From the NCBI GenBank assembly GCA_941918925.1, contig OW799235.1, forward strand, positions 34,151,201 to 34,215,200: 64,000 bases of DNA, in the 5' to 3' direction. The notes below the pieces were generated by a model. That model saw only the letters and a list, made by a program, of their open reading frames with translations, was not told the DNA's origin and searched no databases. Below, piece by piece: positions 54,901 to 64,000 of this stretch. Each line of letters begins with the position of its first letter. Position 1 is the stretch's first letter. This DNA is from Phyto melanocephala (Eukaryota; Arthropoda; Insecta; Diptera; Rhinophoridae). The position numbers and the translations under genes are program-made.

Positions 54901-57900
54901 ATTTCAAATAAATTTGAATCGTTTGTTTGAACAATTTTCTCTAATTGCAACTTAATTAAATATTTTTCTTTTTTTGACTTCTTGTAAGTTGTGATGTCAA
55001 TAAAAAAATTCATTTTGACAAATGTCAATTCAAATGTCAATACAAACGTCAGTTCAGATGACAGTGTTGCCAACTTTTGTTATGTTAATTTTTAATTCGC
55101 ATTACCAACCTTTGCAACGTACTACTCCTTTCTGTGCTCCTGTTCCAAAAATGAATGTAAATCGTATTTTTCTAAATCGAAAAAAATTTTCAAAAATTAT
55201 AATTGTTTAATAAAATTAGTTTGACAAATGTCAATACAAACGTCAGTTCAGATGACAGAGTTGCCAACTTTTGTTTATCTTAATTTTTAATTCGCATTAT
55301 TAACCTTTGCAACCTAATACTCCTTTCTGTGCTCCTGTTCCAAAAATGTATGTAAATCGTAATTTTCTAAGTCGAAAAAAACTTTTGGTTGGTTTTCTCT
55401 AATTGCAACTTAATTAAATATTTTTCTGTTTTTGACTTCTTGTAAGTTGTAATGTCAATAAAAAAATTCATTTTGACAAATGTCAATTCAAATGTCAATA
55501 CAAACGTCAGTTCAGATGACAGTGTTGCCAACTTTTGTTATGTTAATTTTTAATTCGCATTACCAACCTTTGCAACGTACTACTCCTTTCTGTGCTCCTG
55601 TTCCAAAAATGAATGTAAATCGTATTTTTCTAAATCGAAAAAAATTTTCAAAAATTATAATTGTTTAATAAAATTAGTTTGACAAATGTCAATACAAACG
55701 TCAGTTCAGATGACAGAGTTGCCAACTTTTGTTTATCTTAATTTTTAATTCGCATTATTAACCTTTGCAACCTACAACTCCTTTCTGTGCTCCTGTTCCA
55801 AAAATGTATGTAAATCGTAATTTTCTAAGTCGAAAAAAACTTTCAAATAAATTTGAATCGTTTGTTTGAACAATTTTCTCTAATTGCAACTTAATTAAAT
55901 ATTTTTATTTTTTAAGTTGTGATGTCAATAAAAAAATTCAATTTGACAAATGTCAATTCAAATGTCAATACAAACGTCAGTTCAGATGACAGAGTTGCCA
56001 ACTTTTGTTTATGTTTATTTTTAATTCGCATATCAACCTTTGCAACCTACTACTCCTTTCTGTGCTCCTGTTCCAAAAATGTATGTAAATCGTAATTTTC
56101 TAAGTCGAAAAAAACTTTTGTTTGAACAATTTTCTCTAATTGCAACTTAATTAAATATTTTTCTGTTTTTGACTTCTTGTAAGTTGTAATGTCAATAAAA
56201 AAATTCATTTTGACAAATGTCAATTCAAATGTCAATACAAACGTCAGTTCAGATGACAGTGTTGCCAACTTTTGTTATGTTAATTTTTAATTCGCATTAC
56301 CAACCTTTGCAACGTACTACTCCTTTCTGTGCTCCTGTTCCAAAAATGAATGTAAATCGTATTTTTCTAAATCGAAAAAAATTTTCAAAAATTTTAATTG
56401 TTTAATAAAATTAGTTTGACAAATGTCAATACAAACGTCAGTTCAGATGACAGAGTTGCCAACTTTTGTTTATCTTAATTTTTAATTCGCATTATTAACC
56501 TTTGCAACCTACAACTCCTTTCTGTGCTCCTGTTCCAAAAATGTATGTAAATCGTAATTTTCTAAGTCGAAAAAAACTTTCAAATAAATTTGAATCGTTT
56601 GTTTGAACAATTTTCTCTAATTGCAACTTAATTAAATATTTTTCTTTTTTTGACTTCTTGTAAGTTGTGATGTCAATAAAAAAATTCATTTTGACAAATG
56701 TCAATTCAAATGTCAATACAAACGTCAGTTCAGATGACAGAGTTGCCAACTTTTGTTTATATTTATTTTTAATTCGCATTATCAACCTTTGCAACCTACT
56801 ACTCCTTTCTGTGCTCCTGTTCCAAAAATGTATGTAAATCGTAATTTTCTAAGTCGAAAAAAAATTTCAAATAAATTTGAATCGTTTGTTTGAACAATTT
56901 TCTCTAATTGCAACTTAATTAAATATTTTTCTTTTTTTGACTTTTTGTAAGTTGTGATGCCAATAAGAAAATTCAATTTGACAAATGTCAATTCAAATGT
57001 CAATACAAACGTCAGTTCAGATGACAGAGTTGCCAACTTTTGTTTATGTTTATTTTTAATTCGCATATCAACCTTTGCAACCTACTACTCCTTTCTGTGC
57101 TCCTGTTCCAAAAATGTATGTAAATCGTAATTTTCTAAGTCGAAACAAACTTTCAAATAAATTTGAATCGTTTGTTTGAACAATTTTCTCTAATTGCAAC
57201 TTAATTAAATATTTTTCTGTTTTTGACTTCTTGTAAGTTGTAATGTCAATAAAAAAATTCATTTTGACAAATGTCAATTCAAATGTCAATACAAACGTCA
57301 GTTCAGATGACAGTGTTGCCAACTTTTGTTATGTTAATTTTTAATTCGCATTACCAACCTTTGCAACGTACTACTCCTTTCTGTGCTCCTGTTCCAAAAA
57401 TGAATGTAAATCGTATTTTTCTAAATCGAAAAAAATTTTCAAAAATTTTAATTGTTTAATAAAATTAGTTTGACAAATGTCAATACAAACGTCAGTTCAG
57501 ATGACAGAGTTGCCAACTTTTGTTTATCTTAATTTTTAATTCGCATTATTAACCTTTGCAACCTACAACTCCTTTCTGTGCTCCTGTTCCAAAAATGTAT
57601 GTAAATCGTAATTTTCTAAGTCGAAAAAAACTTTCAAATAAATTTGAATCGTTTGTTTGAACAATTTTCTCTAATTGCAACTTAATTAAATATTTTTCTT
57701 TTTTTGACTTCTTGTAAGTTGTGATGTCAATAAAAAAATTCATTTTGACAAATGTCAATTCAAATGTCAATACAAACGTCAGTTCAGATGACAGAGTTGC
57801 CAACTTTTGTTTATATTTATTTTTAATTCGCATTATCAACCTTTGCAACCTACTACTCCTTTCTGTGCTCCTGTTCCAAAAATGTATGTAAATCGTAATT

Positions 57901-60900
57901 TTCTAAGTCGAAAAAAACTTTCAAATAAATTTGAATCGTTTGTTTGAACAATTTTCTCTAATTGCAACTTAATTAAATATTTTTCTGTTTTTGACTTCTT
58001 GTAAGTTGTAATGTCAATAAGAAAATTCAATTTGACAAATGTCAATTCAAATGTCAATACAAACGTCAGTTCAGATGACAGAGTTGCCAACTTTTGTTTA
58101 TATTTATTTTTAATTCGCATTATCAACCTTTGCAACCTACTACTCCTTTCTGTGCTCCTGTTCCAAAAATGTATGTAAATCGTAATTTTCTAAGTCGAAA
58201 AAAAATTTCAAATAAATTTGAATCGTTTGTTTGAACAATTTTCTCTAATTGCAACTTAATTAAATATTTTTCTTTTTTTGACTTCTTGTAAGTTGTGATG
58301 TCAATAAGAAAATTCAATTTGACAAATGTCAATTCAAATGTCAATACAAACGTCAGTTCAGATGACAGAGTTGCCAACTTTTGTTTATGTTTATTTTTAA
58401 TTCGCATATCAACCTTTGCAACCTACTACTCCTTTCTGTGCTCCTGTTCCAAAAATGTATGTAAATCGTAATTTTCTAAGTCGAAAAAAACTTTCAAATA
58501 AATTTGAATCGTTTGTTTGAACAATTTTCTCTAATTGCAACTTAATTAAATATTTTTCTGTTTTTGACTTCTTGTAAGTTGTAATGTCAATAAAAAAATT
58601 CATTTTGACAAATGTCAATTCAAATGTCAATACAAACGTCAGTTCAGATGACAGTGTTGCCAACTTTTGTTATGTTAATTTTTAATTCGCGTTACCAACC
58701 TTTGCAACGTACTACTCCTTTCTGTGCTCCTGTTCCAAAAATGAATGTAAATCGTATTTTTCTAAATCGAAAAAAATTTTCAAAAATTTTAATTGTTTAA
58801 TAAAATTAGTTTGACAAATGTCAATACAAACGTCAGTTCAGATGACAGAGTTGCCAACTTTTGTTTATCTTAATTTTTAATTCGCATTATTAACCTTTGC
58901 AACCTACAACTCCTTTCTGTGCTCCTGTTCCAAAAATGTATGTAAATCGTAATTTTCTAAGTCGAAAAAAACTTTCAAATAAATTTGAATCGTTTGTTTG
59001 AACAATTTTCTCTTATTGCAACTTAATTAAATATTTTTCTTTTTTTGACTTCTTGTAAGTTGTGATGTCAATAAAAAAATTCAATTTGACAAATGTCAAT
59101 TCAAATGTCAATACAAACGTCAGTTCAGATGACAGAGTTGCCAACTTTTGTTTATGTTTATTTTTAACTCGCATATCAACCTTTGCAACCTACTACTACT
59201 TTCTGTGCTCCTGTTCCAAAAATGTATGTAAATCGTAATTTTCTAAGTCGAAAAAAACTTTTGTTTGAACAATTTTCTCTAATTGCAACTTAATTAAATA
59301 TTTTTCTTTTTTTGACTTCTTGTAAGTTGTGATGTCAATAAAAAAATTCATTTTGACAAATGTCAATTCAAATGTCAATACAAACGTCAGTTCAGATGAC
59401 AGTGTTGCCAACTTTTGTTATGTTAATTTTTAATTCGCATTACCAACCTTTGCAACGTACTACTCCTTTCTGTGCTCCTGTTCCAAAAATGAATGTAAAT
59501 CGTATTTTTCTAAATCGAAAAAAATTTTCAAAAATTAAACAATTATAATTGTGTTTAATAAAATTAGTTTAACAAATGTCAATACAAACGTCAGTTCAGA
59601 TGACAGAGTTGCCAACTTTTGTTTATCTTAATTTTTAATTCGCATTATTAACCTTTGCAACCTAATACTCCTTTCTGTGCTCCTGTTCCAAAAATGTATG
59701 TAAATCGTAATTTTCTAAGTCGAATAAAACTTTTGTTTGAACAATTTTCTCTAATTGCAACTTAATTAAATATTTTTCTTTTTTTGACTTCTTGTAAGTT
59801 GTGATGTCAATAAAAAAATTCATTTTGACAAATGTCAATTCAAATGTCAATACAAACGTCAGTTCAGATGACAGTGTTGCCAACTTTTGTTATGTTAATT
59901 TTTAATTCGCATTACCAACCTTTGCAACGTACTACTCCTTTCTCTGCTCCTGTTCCAAAAATTAATGTAAATCGTATTTTTCTATATCGAAAAAAATTTT
60001 CAAAAATTATAATTGTTTAATAAAATTAGTTTGACAAATGTCAATACAAACGTCAGTTCAAATGACAGAGTTGCCAACTTTTGTTTATCTTAATTTTTTA
60101 TTCGCATTATTAACCTTTGCAACCTACTACTCCTTTCTGTGCTCCTGTTCCAAAAATGTATGTAAATCGTAATTTTCTAAGTCGAAAAAAACTTTCAAAT
60201 AAATTTGAATCGTTTGTTTGAACAATTTTCTCTAATTGCAACTTAATTAAATATTTTTCTTTTTTTGACTTCTTGTAAGTTGTGATGTCAATAAGAAAAT
60301 TCAATTTGACAAATGTCAATTCAAATGTCAATACAAACGTCAGTTCAGATGACAGAGTTGCCAACTTTTGTTTATGTTTATTTTTAATTCGCATATCAAC
60401 CTTTGCAACGTACTACTCCTTTCTGTGCTCCTGTTCCAAAAATGAATGTAAATCGTATTTTTCTAAATCGAAAAAAATTGTTTAATAAAATTAGTTTGAC
60501 AAATGTCAATACAAACGTCAGTTCAGATGACAGAGTTGCCAACTTTTGTTTATCTTAATTTTTAATTCGCATTATTAACCTTTACAACCTAATACTCCTT
60601 TCTGTGCTCCTGTTCCAAAAATGTATGTAAATCGTAATTTTCTAAGTCGAAAAAAACTTTTGTTTGAACAATTTTCTCTAATTGCAACTTAATTAAATAT
60701 TTTTCTTTTTTTGACTTCTTGTAAGTTGTGATGTCAATAAAAAAATTCATTTTGACAAATGTCAATTCAAATGTCAATACAAACGTCAGTTCAGATGACA
60801 GAGTTGCCAACTTTTGTTTATGTTTATTTTTAATTCGCATATCAACCTTTGCAACCTACTACTCCTTTCTGTGCTCCTATTCCAAAAATGTATGTAAATC

Positions 60901-63900
60901 GTAATTTTCTAAGTCGAAAAAAACTTTCAAATAAATTTGAATCGTTTGTTTGAACAATTTTCTGTAATTGCAACTTAATTAAATATTTTTCTTTTTTTGA
61001 CTTCTTGTAAGTTGTGATGTCAATAAGAAAATTCAATTTGACAAATGTCAATTCAAATGTCAATACAAACGTCAGTTCAGATGACAGAGTTACCAACTTT
61101 TGTTTATGTTTATTTTTAATTCGCATATCAACCTTTGCAACCTACTACTCCTTTCTGTGCTCCTGTTCCAAAAATGAATGTAAATCGTATTTTTCTAAAT
61201 CGAAAAAATTTTCAAAAATTATATTTGTTTAATAAAATTAGTTTGACAAATGTCAATACAAACGTCAGTTCAGATGACAGAGTTGCCAACTTTTGTTTAT
61301 CTTAATTTTTAATTCGCATTATTAACCTTTGCAACCTAATACTCCTTTCTGTGCTCCTGTTCCAAAAATGTATGTAAATCGTAATTTTCTAAGTTAAAAA
61401 AAACTTTCAAATAAATTTGAATCGTTTGTTTGAACAATTTTCTCTAATTGCAACTTAATTAAATATTTTTCTTTTTTTGACTTCTTGTAAGTTGTGATGT
61501 CAATAAGAAAATTCAATTTGACAAATGTCAATACAAACGTCAGTTCAGATGACAGAGTTGCCAACTTTTGTTTATCTTAATTTTTAATTCGCATTATTAA
61601 CCTTTGCAACCTACTACTCCTTTCTGTGCTCCTGTTCCAAAAATGTATGTAAATCGTAATTTTCTAAGTCGAAAAAACCTTCAAATAAATTTGAATCGTT
61701 TGTTTGAACAATTTCCTCTAATTGCAACTTAATTAAATATTTTTCTTTTTTTGACTTCTTGTAAGTTGTGATGTCAATAAAAAAATTCATTTTGACAAAT
61801 GTCAATTCAAATGTCAATACAAACGTCAGTTCAGATGACAGTGTTGCCAACTTTTGTTATGTTAATTTTTAATTCGCATTACCAACCTTTGCAACGTACT
61901 ACTCCTTTCTGTGCTCCTGTTCCAAAAATGAATGTAAATCGTATTTTTCTAAATCGAAAAAAATTTTCAAAAATTATAATTGTTTAATAAAATTAGTTTG
62001 ACAAATGTCAATACAAACGTCAGTTCAGATGACAGAGTTGCCAACTTTTGTTTATCTTAATTTTTAATTCGCATTATTAACCTTTGCAACCTAATACTCC
62101 TTTCTGTGCTCCTGTTCCAAAAATGTATGTAAATCGTAATTTTCTAAGTCGAAAAAAACTTTTGTTTGAAAAATTTTGTTTATGTTTATTTTTAATTCGT
62201 ATTATCAACCTTTGCAACCTACTACTCCTTTCTGTGCTCCTGTTCCAAAAATGTATGTAAATCGTAATTTTCTAAGTCGAAAAAAACTTTCAAATAAATT
62301 TGAATCGTTTGTTTGAACAATTTTCTCTAATTGCAACTTAATTAAATATTTTTCTTATTTTGAGTTTTTGTAAGTTGTGATGTCAATAAGAAAATTCACT
62401 TTGACAAATGTCAATACAAACGTCAGTTCAGATGACAGAGTTGCCAACTTTTGTTTATGTTTATTTTTAATTCGCATTATTAACCTTTGCAACCTACTAC
62501 TCCTTTCTGTTCTCCTGTTCCAAAAATGTATGTAAATCGTAATTTTCTAAGTCGAAAAAAACTTTTGTTTGAACAATTTTCTCTAATTGCAACTTAATTA
62601 AATATTTTTCTTTTTTTGACTTCTTGTAAGTTGTGATGTCAATAAAAAAATTCATTTTGACAAATGTCAATTCAAATGTCAATACAAACGTCAGTTCAGA
62701 TGACAGTGTTGCCAACTTTTGTTATGTTAATTTTTAATTCGCATTACCAACCTGTGCAACCTACTACTCCTTTCTGTGCTCCTGTTCCAAAAATGTATGT
62801 AAATCGTAATTTTCTAAGTCGAAAAAACCTTCAAATAAATTTGAATCGTTTGTTTGAACAATTTCCTCTAATTGCAACTTAATTAAATATTTTTCTTTTT
62901 TTGACTTCTTGTAAGTTGTGATGTCAATAAAAAAATTCATTTTGACAAATGTCAATTCAAATGTCAATACAAACGTCAGTTCAGATGACAGTGTTGCCAA
63001 CTTTTGTTATGTTAATTTTTAATTCGCATTACCAACCTTTGCAACGTACTACTCCTTTCTGTGCTCCTGTTCCAAAAATGAATGTAAATCGTATTTTTCT
63101 AAATCGAAAAAAATTGTTTAATAAAATTAGTTTGACAAATGTCAATACAAACGTCAGTTCAGATGACAGAGTTGCCAACTTTTGTTTATCTTAATTTTTA
63201 ATTCGCATTATTAACCTTTGCAACCTAATACTCCTTTCTGTGCTCCTGTTCCAAAAATGTATGTAAATCGTAATTTTCTAAGTCGAAAAAAACTTTTGTT
63301 TGAACAATTTTCTCTAATTGCAACTTAATTAAATATTTTTCATTTTTTGACTTCTTGTAAGTTGTGATGTCAATAAAAAAATTCATTTGGACAAATGTCA
63401 ATTCAAATGTCAATACAAACGTCAGTTCAGATGACAGTGTTGCCAACTTTTGTTATGTTAATTTTTAATTCGCATTACCAACCTTTGCAACGTACTACTC
63501 CTTTCTGTGCTCCTGTTCCAAAAATGAATGTAAATCGTATTTTTCTATATCGAAAAAAATTTTCAAAAATTATAATTGTTTAATAAAATTAGTTTGACAA
63601 ATGTCAATACAAACGTCAGTTCAGATGACAGAGTTGCTAACTTTTGTTTATCTTAATTTTTAATTCGCATTATTAACCTTTGCAACCTAATACTCCTTTC
63701 TGTGCTCCTGTTCCAAAAATGTATGTAAATCGTAATTTTCTAAGTCGAAAAAAACTTTCAAATAAATTTGAATCGTTTGTTTGAACAATTTTCTCTAATT
63801 GCAACTTAATTAAATATTTTTCTTTTTTTGACTTCTTGTAAGTTGTGATGTCAATAAGAAAATTCAATTTGACAAATGTCAATACAAACGTCAGTTCAGA

Positions 63901-64000
63901 TGACAGAGTTGCCAACTTTTGTTTATCTTAATTTTTAATTCGCATTATTAACCTTTGCAACCTACTACTCCTTTCTGTGCTCCTGTTCCAAAAATGTATG

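Larger units (their letters stand above)
43557..64000 (+). repeat. Satellite array, ~287-bp monomers, about 80 copies, runs off the right edge
   Basis: The core TTGCCAAC recurs about 80 times by eye. Long monomers (about 287 bp; for example 57549 to 57836 to 58123) run from TGATGTCAATAAAAAAATTC through GACAAATGTCAATTCAAATG, CAGTTCAGATGACAGAGTTG, CTCCTTTCTGTGCTCCTGTT, AAATCGTAATTTTCTAAGTC to TTGACTTCTTGTAAGTTG. Medium monomers lack about 20 bp after the CGAAAAAAACTTT tract; short ones (about 190 bp) have TAATTGTTTAATAAAATTAG instead of the long tail. The left 2.5 kb has the most diverged and truncated monomers, and homogeneity rises to the right. The repeated 60-100-codon frames on both strands are by-products of the repeat. 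Confidence 0.97.

Noticed and set aside
43557..64000. Dozens of recurring 60-100-codon frames on both strands of the satellite, similar to one another
   Set aside because: They recur only because the monomer recurs. Monomer length (286-287 bp) is not a multiple of three, the frames stop at each boundary, and insertions in short monomers break them. No evidence of a protein-coding tandem family.
43557..64000. Regular repeats that might look like a CRISPR-type array
   Set aside because: Units are 190-290 bp with no unique spacers, and the window is eukaryotic.

Overview
This window looks like AT-rich, repeat-dominated intergenic or giant-intron DNA from a fly, probably a muscoid/calyptrate dipteran. 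The reasons are the composition, the CATACATATGTA-type microsatellite background, DINE-1/Helentron-like repeats carrying the GTCCGTCTGTCCGTC block, a fly-type Ty1/copia element whose primer site matches the initiator tRNA-Met anticodon arm, and R1-like LINE relics. The species is an inference. I see no intact host gene; almost everything that can be explained is a mobile element, its decay, or a satellite.

Layout. 1-12 kb: interspersed repeats (a six-copy 121-bp minisatellite repeat, small inverted-repeat elements, one copy of repeat family A at 6.55-7.27 kb, and one long copy of family B at 9.18-11.72 kb with five internal 290-bp tandem units). 12-21 kb: a hAT-like non-autonomous element with a perfect 8-bp target duplication that contains a LINE fragment (12.48-13.20 kb), a short hAT MITE, family A, and a second family B copy split by a 747-bp piggyBac-like element in TTAA. 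Three small elements follow, one of them a probable tRNA-derived SINE. 22-26 kb: dead LINE reverse transcriptase, another hAT MITE, and a dead mariner-like transposase split by family A. 26.88-31.85 kb: a complete copia-like retrotransposon (minus strand) with 274-bp LTRs that look identical, a 5-bp target duplication and an uninterrupted 1390-codon polyprotein, so a young insertion. 32.6-33.9 kb: R1-like LINE relic.

36.0-41.5 kb is a three-level nest. A palindromic foldback repeat is split by a probable LTR-type element (TGTTACG...CGTAACA), and next to that sits an intact 3.33-kb DNA transposon with ~375-bp terminal inverted repeats, a TA target duplication and a two-exon gene for a 620-residue protein. 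The protein has N-terminal CxxC pairs and a plausible DDE core, but I cannot assign it to a named transposase superfamily. This is the best candidate here for a little-described system.

42.6-64 kb is a satellite array running off the right edge: about 80 monomers of ~287 bp (long form) and ~190 bp (short form), with irregular higher-order structure, internal block duplications up to 1.6 kb, and a four-fold 12-bp sub-repeat bearing TGTCA-like motifs in each long monomer. Near its left edge an 804-bp element with an 8-bp target duplication has split a satellite monomer; it carries an EGF/dumpy-type exon fragment, which suggests host-gene capture by a hAT-like element.

All coordinates and identities were read by eye; no alignment or database search was run.
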